This document shows positions 30,549-38,059 of a DNA stretch of 64,000 bases, piece after piece. Below the pieces are notes generated by a model that was given only the letters and a program-made list of their open reading frames with translations, was not told the DNA's origin and made no database searches. Positions within the stretch are counted from its first letter, which is position 1. Every line of letters starts with the position of its first letter. The position numbers were made by a program, and so were the translations under genes. Origin of the DNA: Methanoregula formicica SMSP (GTDB lineage: Archaea; Halobacteriota; Methanomicrobia; Methanomicrobiales; Methanospirillaceae); contig NC_019943.1 in NCBI RefSeq assembly GCF_000327485.1, forward strand, positions 992,001 to 1,056,000, read 5' to 3'.

Positions 30549-31694
30549 ATGGAAAATAAAAAAACAATTGAAACAAAGGACATTAATAGAGTCCCTCCTA
30601 AAGAAAAGTTGACTCAAAAAAGAAATCCTATTTCTCAATCAATTATCCCAATGTATTCTCTTGAGCGATCCTTAGAGATTGCCAAGGTAATTTGTGATCA
30701 GTTCGCGGCGAAAGGAGGCGAACCTCATTTAATCGCTAAAACTATGAATTTATCTCCTACTAGTAATACTTGGCGGATGTTGACAGGTTCAGCTATTGCT
30801 TATGGAATTACTCAAGGGGGCTATAAGGTACCAGAAATAACGATCACACCTTTAGGCAAATCAATAATTATTCCTACTGAAGATGGGGAAAAAGAAAATG
30901 CCTTAGTGACTGCAGTTCTAAAGCCTAAAATTATCAATGATTTTTTCAAAAAATACGATAAAGCAAAATTACCTACTAAAGATATTGGTAAAAATGTCTT
31001 ATTTTCATTGGGAATTCCGCAAGAACGAACGGAAAATGCATTTGACGTTATTGTAGAAAATGGAAAGTTTTGTGGAATAATTACTGAAACAAAAACAGGA
31101 TACTATATCTCTGTAACTACTAAACCGACCACAAAAAATCATGATGATCACGAATCGTTAAAAGATTCGACTATTCTTGATACAGAAATGGAGGACTCCG
31201 GTGTAGTTCAAGCTGTTCAAAAAATTTCCGAAAAATATAGTCCGGTAAAAACAGAGTGTGTCGAAAAAGTAAAAAATAATCGTGTTTTCATCTCACATGG
31301 GAAAAATAAACAAATTGTTGATCAATTAAAAGAAATCATAAAATTTGGAAAATATGAACCAATTATTAGTGTGGAGCGGGAATCAACATCAAAACCCGTT
31401 CCTGATAAAGTTCTCGATGATATGAGATCTTGTTTTGCTGGTGTAATCATAATCAATAATGAGGGAGAATTAATCGATCAAACTGGCAAGACACATAAAA
31501 AAATTAATGATAATGTATTAATTGAAATAGGAGCCGCCTTAGCCCTGTATGGACGTAATAATATTTTATTGGTTCAAAATGGGATAACACTGCCATCTAA
31601 TTTACAAGGATTATATCGCTGTGAATATGAGGGAGAAGTTCTGGATACAAAAGCTTTGATAAAATTATTAACAACGTTTAATGAGTTTTCATAA
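30549..31694 (+). CDS. TIR-like (Pycsar/CBASS-effector type) domain protein
   Basis: A 381-residue protein. The C-terminal 125 residues (from about 245) match the TIR-like nucleotide-binding family (PF10137 type): opening strand VFISHGKNKQIVDQLKEI, middle VLDDMRSCFAGVIIINN, then INDNVLIEIGAALALYGR with the likely catalytic Glu near 325, then LPSNLQGLYRCEY. Members of this family act as NAD-degrading effectors in some antiphage systems. The N-terminal 200 residues look like one or two winged-helix domains (SLERSLEIAKVICDQFA, TITPLGKSIIIPT), joined by a charged linker. AT-rich codons mark it as acquired. I see no cyclase or kinase partner, so the trigger is unknown. Confidence 0.75.
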   Translation: MENKKTIETKDINRVPPKEKLTQKRNPISQSIIPMYSLERSLEIAKVICDQFAAKGGEPHLIAKTMNLSPTSNTWRMLTGSAIAYGITQGGYKVPEITITPLGKSIIIPTEDGEKENALVTAVLKPKIINDFFKKYDKAKLPTKDIGKNVLFSLGIPQERTENAFDVIVENGKFCGIITETKTGYYISVTTKPTTKNHDDHESLKDSTILDTEMEDSGVVQAVQKISEKYSPVKTECVEKVKNNRVFISHGKNKQIVDQLKEIIKFGKYEPIISVERESTSKPVPDKVLDDMRSCFAGVIIINNEGELIDQTGKTHKKINDNVLIEIGAALALYGRNNILLVQNGITLPSNLQGLYRCEYEGEVLDTKALIKLLTTFNEFS

Positions 31695-31761
31695 TTTCCC
31701 AATCACTTTTTCTGCAATAATCTTTTAAAACAATTTATCTTATAAAAGTCGTACTTTATTT

Positions 31762-32043
31762 GTGATAGATCTCTCAACATTTTTTCTCATGATCACAACT
31801 TGGTATAATCAATCCATCAATAGCCCATATCTCCCATTTTATATCACTTTTATTTTCTGTTTTTATGCGGCAATTTTGTTATTGGAAAAAATGAATTTTG
31901 TAAAAATACTAAATTCAATTTCTGATTGGTTGGATACAGAAGTGGTTCGAAAAGGAAAAATCCGCGTATTTAAATATTTTTTTCCTTGTGTTGTTTTGTA
32001 TAGGATGTTTATTCTCCATCATGATTATTTGGGTTATTACTGA
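31762..32043 (+). CDS. N-terminal part of a split membrane protein (frame 1)
   Basis: This 93-codon frame starts with GTG or a later ATG and has a hydrophobic segment (YLPFYITFIFCFYAAILLLE) followed by a basic amphipathic stretch (WLDTEVVRKGKIRVFKYF). It reaches a T7 run at 31977-31983, after which its own residues look less natural. The next frame continues with a proper membrane segment and the enzyme domain. Removing one T would join both into a single protein of about 370 residues, so this is probably the broken front half of the gene below. Confidence 0.5.
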   Translation: MIDLSTFFLMITTWYNQSINSPYLPFYITFIFCFYAAILLLEKMNFVKILNSISDWLDTEVVRKGKIRVFKYFFPCVVLYRMFILHHDYLGYY

Positions 32044-32851
32044 ACAAAACACAGTCACTGATTCATTGAATGACTATTTTGCAATAAAATATCAGAGTGA
32101 AATCAAGCCTCAAAGCGAAATTGAAATTAATCGCATTGTCAATGAAGCTAAACAAATTTCCAACCTTTCTGAAAGATTCGATAAAATTGCTGAATGGGAG
32201 ACGAAAAATTTTACAGATATCTATTGGCATGGAGTTAGTTTGAAGAGTATGAATCCATATGCCAACACATATTCATATGAATCCAAAGGGAAAATTCGAG
32301 CAACCCGTTCTTCATCTGTCAAAGCCCCTTATGCCGAAGATCCTTACTGGATTACATATTACAAATTTGGTGCATGTGGCGAAGAGTCTGCTCTCTTTGC
32401 AAATGTCTCTAATCGAACAGGCATAGTGTCTCGCCCGATTATTTTAGATCTTGGACATTGGGAATATGGAATTGTGCCGGTGAAAACTGGAAATCATGTT
32501 TTCCTTGAAGTTCAATTGAACAATGATGAATGGTATTTCTATGATCCAACTGTCTATGGTGCAGATCATGTTTTGAATGAAAGCCCCTGCAAAAATAATG
32601 CACCTTGCCAAAACCGTTGGTTCGGGAAACCAGAACAATATAGTTATTTTGCTTCTTGGCAGGTACTTCGAATTTATCGTGGGGATACAGGAGAAGATGT
32701 GAGTGATCGTTACACTCGTTTGTCAGAATCGATCATAAATGCAAAAAGGTTTTTTTCGTCAAAGTACTGTTTGAATGTTGGTATGAAATCCATAAGTCTA
32801 CTGAAACTCAGCAATATACATATTTTTAAGAATAATTCTCATTTTACTTAA
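31988..32851 (+). CDS. Membrane-anchored transglutaminase-like protein (downstream part)
   Basis: A 287-codon frame that opens with a membrane segment (CLFSIMIIWVIT) and continues with a soluble domain. A transglutaminase/papain-like triad can be read in order: Cys near residue 129 (FGACGEESALF), His near 157 (LGHWEYGIV) and Asp near 185 (WYFYDPTVYG), each at the start of a predicted strand or helix as in that superfamily. It overlaps the preceding frame by 56 bases. The natural start is uncertain, since the GTG at 31988 lies inside a likely frameshift joint. It shares the AT-rich composition of the TIR-like gene and may form a pair with it. Confidence 0.6.
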   Translation: MLFCIGCLFSIMIIWVITEQNTVTDSLNDYFAIKYQSEIKPQSEIEINRIVNEAKQISNLSERFDKIAEWETKNFTDIYWHGVSLKSMNPYANTYSYESKGKIRATRSSSVKAPYAEDPYWITYYKFGACGEESALFANVSNRTGIVSRPIILDLGHWEYGIVPVKTGNHVFLEVQLNNDEWYFYDPTVYGADHVLNESPCKNNAPCQNRWFGKPEQYSYFASWQVLRIYRGDTGEDVSDRYTRLSESIINAKRFFSSKYCLNVGMKSISLLKLSNIHIFKNNSHFT

Positions 32852-33254
32852 TCGAATTATCAATTTTAACAGGTATATTGACCATTATCAATCTCTCCAT
32901 CAACCTCTATTCCCACTCCACCTCTTTCCTCCATCCTCAACCCCCCATACCCACCTATTCTTCCCCTATCTGAAATCTAAAAACACTCCTCCCATTGGCT
33001 GCATTTTCCGAAATGTCGAACCCTGAAAGGGTGAGACACGAGAAGACATCAGTCTTCGAGTTCTGCCTGCCCCCCCTCCCCTCTACACCAATCCGGGTCC
33101 CCTGCGGCCTCGGCCTGGCGCTGCCCACACCGCCTCTCCCCTTCACGCTGCCGGTTGATGATAAAGCCCTTACGCATGCGTCAGGAAAACCGGGTGATGA
33201 TTTTGTCTGAAGGATGGAACAGGAGGGAACTGCGAGCTGGCAGGATACCCCTGC
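32852..33254. other. Gene-free stretch with pyrimidine-rich tract
   Basis: The region holds a C/T-rich tract (about 32890-32965), a small hairpin GAAGAC-ATCA-GTCTTC at 33042-33057 and CCCTGAAAGGG nearby. Frames are short and low-complexity; I see no supported gene. Composition returns to GC-rich across it, so it forms the right edge of the island. Confidence 0.6.
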
Positions 33255-33599
33255 TCACGCATTTTCCCGGAGCAGCACCTTCACGGCATCCGCAAGCGGA
33301 GCGAGATCGTGCCTGCTCGTCTCCCAGATGATCGCTGGGCTGATCATGAAATAGCCGTGCACCATCTTGTCCCGCATTCCCGCGAACTCTTTCCAGGGAA
33401 CCTCCGGGTGGCGATCGATAACCTCTTGCGGGATCTTTTTTATGGCCTCCCCGATTACGACAAAATTGAGAATGATTGCCTCGCGGGTTTTCCGGTCAAC
33501 GAGCAGTTGCTCGTATGTCATGTCCTTTGTGTAGGACTGGATCGCAGAGACAGCATCGTCAATGTCCGTAAGGTAGAGTTTCACCTCACGCTTAGACAT
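33255..33599 (-). CDS. hepT: HepT-like HEPN toxin
   Basis: A 114-residue all-helical protein of the HEPN (DUF86) family. The RNase motif R-x4-H-x-Y is present as RDKMVHGYF, including the Tyr that partner MNT antitoxins modify with AMP. Family members cut RNA as dimers. Its ATG overlaps the stop of the nucleotidyltransferase gene by eight bases, the standard layout of HEPN/MNT pairs. Confidence 0.88.
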   Translation of the reverse strand: MSKREVKLYLTDIDDAVSAIQSYTKDMTYEQLLVDRKTREAIILNFVVIGEAIKKIPQEVIDRHPEVPWKEFAGMRDKMVHGYFMISPAIIWETSRHDLAPLADAVKVLLRENA

Positions 33600-33888
33600 A
33601 GATGACCTCGGCGAGTATATCCTGCCGGATCACCGGTTTTAAGGAATCTGAAGTCACCAGATCCACCTGCGTTCCGAGTTTCTCGGAGAGGAAATTTTCA
33701 AGCCGCATGAAGGTGACAAACCCCACCGGCTTTGAGAACTCCACCAGCAGATCGATATCGCTTGTGCCCGTTTGTTCATCGCGGGCAACTGAGCCAAACA
33801 CCCCGATTGTCTTGACCGAATACTCTCTTGCAACATCTCCTTTGAGTTTTTTTAAGGAGGAGAGAATATCCTGCCGGGTGTATCGCAT
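33592..33888 (-). CDS. mntA: MntA-like nucleotidyltransferase antitoxin
   Basis: A 98-residue minimal nucleotidyltransferase. The signature IGVFGSVARDEQTGTSDIDL gives the Gly-Ser and the Asp-x-Asp metal ligands (GSx10DxD). Members neutralise HepT by adding AMP to its active-site Tyr. It is the first gene of the pair; a minus-strand TATA-like AAAATATTTATTAATAG lies about 35-45 bases upstream of the ATG. Confidence 0.9.
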   Translation of the reverse strand: MRYTRQDILSSLKKLKGDVAREYSVKTIGVFGSVARDEQTGTSDIDLLVEFSKPVGFVTFMRLENFLSEKLGTQVDLVTSDSLKPVIRQDILAEVIYV

Positions 33889-34416
33889 GATGGTACCTAT
33901 GTAACAGTGGGTGATGAACTATTAATAAATATTTTACGAGGATGTGTCCGCGAGACCCTCAGGCCCGGCCTTGCCCACACCCCATGTACAAACCCCGGCA
34001 GTTTTACTCAGTGTTCCCAAGATCTCAAACAATACGCGTTTTCCCGCTAATCTGACGATTTTACAGGGATTTATAAAACGGTAATGTACGCTTTCCTTTG
34101 GCCGATTGCCTCTTCCCCTGTCCCTTACCTGTGCCAGGGCGACTTTTGCAAGTCGAAGAACGCGTTTCGCGTTCTTCTCCAGCTCATACTACCCTTAAGG
34201 TAGTATTTCGCTTCTGGAAAGCGCCTAAAGAGACACGTGTTCCGGGCGGGAATTTGACTTATTTCGGTGATATTGGGGTGAAATGGGGGTTTCCGGAAAT
34301 GTGAGACATGGAAAATCGCGAATAAGGCAGAAAAATGGTGGGGGGAGGGGGGATCCGGGGCAGAAATGGGCCCGGATGGGATCACCTCAGTTATGGAGGT
34401 GTGTCCAGCCTCTCAC
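33889..34416. other. Gene-free stretch with clustered hairpins
   Basis: No credible gene is seen. The middle part (34141-34223) is a row of four stem-loops listed separately. The left part carries the promoter of the HEPN/MNT pair. Confidence 0.6.
34141..34223. repeat. Four consecutive hairpins
   Basis: In order: GACTT-TTGC-AAGTC (34141-34154), GAAGAACGCG-TTT-CGCGTTCTTC (34155-34177), ATACTACC-CTTAA-GGTAGTAT (34186-34206) and CGCTT-CTGGA-AAGCG (34209-34223). All stems are perfect and adjacent, leaving almost no unpaired base. This is far more structure than spacer DNA normally shows and suggests a structured RNA or a small mobile palindromic element. Confidence 0.6.
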
Positions 34417-36063
34417 CTACCCCACCGGTATATCAGTTGAGATCCCGGTATCCGTCTTTCCTTCAATACTTTCGGCAACGCCCGGGTTGTTCTGCTTGAA
34501 CACTTTCATCCATGCCTTCATGGCTTCACGGTCATTTGCTGCGAGTGCTGCCTGCACACCGCTGATGTCATAGCCCGACTCGCCGAGTTTCGCGCTGACC
34601 TCTTCGACCGGCATGCGGTCCGGCTTTTCCAGCCCGGACTTCTGCTTGTGCGCCGTTACGTTGCCGTTTTGGATTTTCTCAACGGGTTTCTGTCCGGTCA
34701 CGTTGCCGGCGTTCTGCTTTCCGCCCGGACCCTTCTTTGTTGTATTGCCCTGCAGGCCGGTCTTATTGGTACCTGGCTGCTGGCTCACCAGCTGCTGGGC
34801 CGCAATCCATGCGGACATCTGCGTGCAGTCATAGGATCCCACGCCAAAGAGGAAGTCCGAGGGGACATTCTGCGGGTAGGAGATCTGCTGCGAGTACAGG
34901 TACGCACCGCTGCAGGTGTAGCCGTCGAGATTCCGGAGGGCAGTCATCTTCTGCTTCTGGTCGCTTGTCAGGGTCTGGCCTACTTCTGCGAAGTGCGTTG
35001 CGTACCAGTACGAGATCTCGCCGTCGAGTTCGCCATAGCGTTCTGAGAGGCTTCTGACCGTAGTCTCATCGATCGTCTCTCCACTCAGCGCCTTCCGGAA
35101 CTCGGTTGCGATCGCGGTCCTCGTTGCAACGATCTCGTTCAGGTCCGCACGCTGGAGGTCGACAAGGCCGGTGATTTCGGATCGCTGGGTGTCGGTGAGC
35201 AGCGCGAGGAATGCCTCGCCGGAGTCACCGGTCAGGGTCGTGCTGATGGAATAACCTGCATTGCCCATGGCCGGGCGGTCCTTCATGTAGAACGAGCCGA
35301 AGTAGGTTCCCTGGCGCTCGGGACAGAAGTAGACATCCCTGTCAACCGATCCCGCATACCACGCAAACATCTCGCTTGCATAGGTGCGCATCGCAACCGA
35401 ACTGCCCTGCCCGCTGCTCTTCAGCGCTGCGGAGGCATCGACACCCGGCATGTCGGCCATACCTTTGGTTGCCATCGTGTCAAGGTATGCCCGCTGGCTC
35501 TCGTTCAGGGACCGGATCACACTCGCATAGGTCTTTGCCCGGGCAATGCTGATGCTTGCATCAACATCGTACAGCTGCGCCGAATAGGCTTTGACCGCTG
35601 CCTGATCAAGGCCGCTGCTGCCGGACGGGATATTGCCCTCCAGCTGGGCACGGAACGCGTTCATCAGCGGGTACCGCATCAGGGCGTACTGCGTGGTGAG
35701 CGGTGCCTCGGTTGTTGCAAGCGCAGAAAACTGCGCCCGCTGGTCATCGTTCAGGATATACAATACATTATCCGAGATCCGGGTCACGAAGTCCGTGTTG
35801 TGTCCCATCTGCGTTGCATCATTGTCCCGCAGGTACTGGAAGCCGGCATAGTCGGCAACCTTGCCGGGCGGGATGAATGTGTCGCTGCACGAATCGCCGG
35901 ATAAAAAGGCAAGCGCGTCGAATGCAATCGTTGCCTGCTGCCCGCGGTCGGACAGCGTCTGTTCCATGGTGTACTGCTGGCCTGCTGCACTTGCTGCCCC
36001 CACGGCAAGTGCCATGAGGCAGATTGCGACAGCAAAAAAGCCGGCAATGGTTCCTGTTCTCAT
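34417..36063 (-). CDS. Secreted helical protein with four LTxxQ-like repeats
   Basis: A 548-residue protein with a signal peptide (ending VGAASAA near residue 27). The mature part is helical and carries four motifs of the form L-(T/N)-x-x-Q-(R/K) with a following hydrophobic pattern: LNDDQRAQFSAL (104), LNESQRAYLDTM (186), LTDTQRSEITGL (289) and LTSDQKQKMTAL (375). They resemble the LTxxQ motif of the periplasmic chaperones Spy/CpxP. The last 120 residues are Lys/Gly/Asn-rich with a final helix. A good Shine-Dalgarno (AAAGGAGAT) precedes the ATG. Export is clear; chaperone function is only suggested by the motif. Confidence 0.75.
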   Translation of the reverse strand: MRTGTIAGFFAVAICLMALAVGAASAAGQQYTMEQTLSDRGQQATIAFDALAFLSGDSCSDTFIPPGKVADYAGFQYLRDNDATQMGHNTDFVTRISDNVLYILNDDQRAQFSALATTEAPLTTQYALMRYPLMNAFRAQLEGNIPSGSSGLDQAAVKAYSAQLYDVDASISIARAKTYASVIRSLNESQRAYLDTMATKGMADMPGVDASAALKSSGQGSSVAMRTYASEMFAWYAGSVDRDVYFCPERQGTYFGSFYMKDRPAMGNAGYSISTTLTGDSGEAFLALLTDTQRSEITGLVDLQRADLNEIVATRTAIATEFRKALSGETIDETTVRSLSERYGELDGEISYWYATHFAEVGQTLTSDQKQKMTALRNLDGYTCSGAYLYSQQISYPQNVPSDFLFGVGSYDCTQMSAWIAAQQLVSQQPGTNKTGLQGNTTKKGPGGKQNAGNVTGQKPVEKIQNGNVTAHKQKSGLEKPDRMPVEEVSAKLGESGYDISGVQAALAANDREAMKAWMKVFKQNNPGVAESIEGKTDTGISTDIPVG

Positions 36064-36186
36064 TCTGGTATCTCCTTTCTGGTGTTACCCATGGGTTGTC
36101 AAACGGGTTTATCGGAAAAGGAGATAAGGAAATTCCGGAATCAGGCCCGTATTATACCCAAATTACGCCGTAGTCCGGCCAAAAAA

Positions 36187-36612
36187 TTATTCAAGGCTGA
36201 TCCTGATGAGGATGACCAGCGCTATCGTTGTGCAGAGGTCGGGGATGATCTGGAAGAGGCCGATGTCACCGGTCCGGCCACCAACGAGGCTGATGATGAG
36301 CGGGCAGGAGGTGACCGCGTACATCCCCAGGGCGAAGATGACCGCCATCAGGCCGAGGGTGAAGGAACTCTTCATCCGCCGGTAGATGCCGGCATAGATG
36401 ATAAAGAGCGGGATGATGAGGCCGATGTTGATGAACGAGATCACGGTCTTGAGCTGCTTTGCCTCCTCTTTTGCCGGCTGCTGCTGGGGCGGGTTCTGGG
36501 TTTTGTCGTTGACCGGGTGCGGTGCCTGCACAAAGACCGGTATTGTGAGACTGAGGATTATCAGCAGGATCACCGATATGAGGATGATCCAGATAAGGTT
36601 CTTCTTCTCCAT
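36187..36612 (-). CDS. Four-helix membrane protein coupled to an ArsR regulator
   Basis: A 141-residue protein with an N-terminal membrane segment (LIWIILISVILLIILSLTIP), a short Pro/Gln-rich outer loop, and three further segments (VISFINIGLIIPLFIIYAGI, LGLMAVIFALGMYAV, CTTIALVILIRI). It starts five bases after the ArsR-like gene, so the two form an operon. The family is not known to me. The pairing suggests a membrane sensor or the regulated target of the HTH protein. Confidence 0.7.
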   Translation of the reverse strand: MEKKNLIWIILISVILLIILSLTIPVFVQAPHPVNDKTQNPPQQQPAKEEAKQLKTVISFINIGLIIPLFIIYAGIYRRMKSSFTLGLMAVIFALGMYAVTSCPLIISLVGGRTGDIGLFQIIPDLCTTIALVILIRISLE

Positions 36613-36617
36613 TTCTC

Positions 36618-36917
36618 TTACTCCTCCTGTGCTTCCCCGGGGATATCGACCTGCTTCCAGATCGCAAGGAAGTCATCAAAACTGGTTTTCATCGTCTCCG
36701 ACAGGAAATACATGGTCCCGTAATCCTCACCTGTCGCGGTGATCACGTGGTGTTTTTTCAGGACATCGAGATGGTGGCGGACGGTCTTGTAATCAAGGCC
36801 GGATAGCTGCGTCAGCTGGTTGGCATTGTACGGCCGCTTCTGGAGCGCCATGATGATGCGGGCACGGTTCAGTCCGCCTCTCGACCCGGCGATCAGCCAC
36901 CAGAGTATCTGTTTCAC
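36618..36917 (-). CDS. ArsR-like winged-helix transcription regulator
   Basis: A 99-residue protein with a winged-helix domain: RARIIMALQKRPYNANQLTQ, the recognition helix LDYKTVRHHLDVLKKHHVI, then the wing GEDYGTMYFLSE. No metal-binding Cys pair is seen, so it is not a metal sensor of the classic type. It starts with GTG at 36917. It probably controls its own operon with the membrane protein downstream. Confidence 0.85.
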   Translation of the reverse strand: MKQILWWLIAGSRGGLNRARIIMALQKRPYNANQLTQLSGLDYKTVRHHLDVLKKHHVITATGEDYGTMYFLSETMKTSFDDFLAIWKQVDIPGEAQEE

Positions 36918-37253
36918 GAGGTTTCTCCCATGTCCCGGATAGATATTCTGTAGCAGTGTTTTTGGTTAAAAAGAGATGGTATATGGGAGGATCCGGAGCT
37001 GAAACAGGAGGCCGATATAGATCCTGTTGTCTTAATAAACCTCGTCGTGGGGGCCAAACTTCAACAGTAGCAGTGCTTACCGTAGGCGAGGAACCCATCA
37101 CGATGACAATAAGACCTTCCATGTGCTTTAAAGCAATACAAAAGATCAAATCCGCTTACACCGGGAGCCCTGCCCGGCCGGTGACTCCCGGGGTTTCCAT
37201 TGCCAACAAGAAGAGGGGTTATCGGGGAGCTTCCCCGGTTTGTCTCTCTTCCG
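36918..37253. other. Stretch without a supported gene
   Basis: Both strands have open frames here but with poor codon use, no Shine-Dalgarno site and no recognisable domain. It contains the promoter of the ArsR operon at its left edge. I see nothing further. Confidence 0.5.
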
Positions 37254-37403
37254 TTACAAAAAGTTCATCGGTGCAACTGCCTGCTGGTTCGGCGCCACGG
37301 CCATGAAATAGATCACAAGCGTTGCCAGCAGGGCAACGACTGCAAGGAAGATCATAAACTTTACCAGGTTCCCGACTGCATCACTGGATTTTACGTCACT
37401 CAT
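37254..37403 (-). CDS. Small single-span membrane protein
   Basis: A 49-residue protein with one membrane segment (LVKFMIFLAVVALLATLVIYFMA). The ATG at 37403 has a strong GGAGG nine bases upstream, which supports it over a longer reading from 37442. Function unknown. Confidence 0.65.
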   Translation of the reverse strand: MSDVKSSDAVGNLVKFMIFLAVVALLATLVIYFMAVAPNQQAVAPMNFL

Positions 37404-37556
37404 CACCAAACCTCCATCACACACTCGCGTGATACTCTCCACTTGGATGATGGGACGATAAACCTTGCGTGCGGGAGAGCAACGGTAAGGATCGGAAAAC
37501 CGGTGAAAAGGACCAGGACGGTTTTTCCAACAAAAAGATGCCGGGATAGTCTCCGG

Positions 37557-37886
37557 TTACTTGTGGATGGCAGGCGGATTCTTGAGCACAGGCTCAAAGG
37601 CCTTGTTCATGTCTTTCACGTAACTGGTGTTCGAGAGTCCCAGCAGGTTCATCGTGTCATTGAAGAATCCGATGAGAGCCCGGCTGCAGGCGTTCAGCCA
37701 CTCGACCATCTCCCCCATGGACTCCTGCGAGCCGAGCAGGGCTGTGCCCTTTTCCGGTACTTCGAGGCTCAGGTTCTGCGCATTCCGCAGCAGTTCGTCC
37801 TCGGACAGGTCTGCGGCCTGAACGGGAGAGAGGAAAAAAACAGGTACAACAACAAAAACAATCAGGAGGACAGGGCGGCAGTTCAT
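37557..37886 (-). CDS. Small exported protein
   Basis: A 109-residue protein with a clear signal peptide (VLLIVFVVVPVFFLSPVQAA, cleavage near residue 25) and a short helical mature part (DELLRNAQNLSLEVPEKG, MVEWLNACSRALIGFFND). No family recognised. It lies between two small membrane protein genes on the same strand. Confidence 0.65.
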   Translation of the reverse strand: MNCRPVLLIVFVVVPVFFLSPVQAADLSEDELLRNAQNLSLEVPEKGTALLGSQESMGEMVEWLNACSRALIGFFNDTMNLLGLSNTSYVKDMNKAFEPVLKNPPAIHK

Positions 37887-38059
37887 AGCGGATCACGGAG
37901 GGATTCTGGTAAAACCCAGTCGGCGTGACGGACGAAAAAGATTCTGAAATGCACCAGGGCCGCGGGCAACTGCTGGATCTGGTCCGGCAGGTATTCTCAC
38001 GGAACGGGTGCCGTCCTGCGGGCCGGTCCAGGGTCCTGCCCGTTGACCACAGGAAATTC

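Larger units (their letters stand above)
30455..32880. other. AT-rich genomic island
   Basis: Base composition changes abruptly from GC-rich to strongly AT-rich between PINA and the 33-kb region, and codon use follows (AAA, AAT, TTA, ATT dominate). Both genes inside are unlike the neighbours. No integrase, transposase or att-like repeat is seen at the edges. I infer horizontal transfer. Confidence 0.7.

Noticed and set aside
33151-33212. C/D-box small RNA-like motifs (TTGATGATA...GTGATGATT...CTGA)
   Set aside because: C-like and D-like boxes occur, but no proper D' box is present and the last C'-D distance is too short for a guide, so the layout fails.
34098-34304. 68-codon frame across the hairpin field
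   Set aside because: It reads through the perfect stems, has no ribosome site and no family-like content.
36793-37306. Overlapping frames on both strands between the ArsR gene and the small membrane gene
   Set aside because: Codon use is poor, no start signals are seen, and part of the minus-strand frame is the wrong reading of the ArsR gene.
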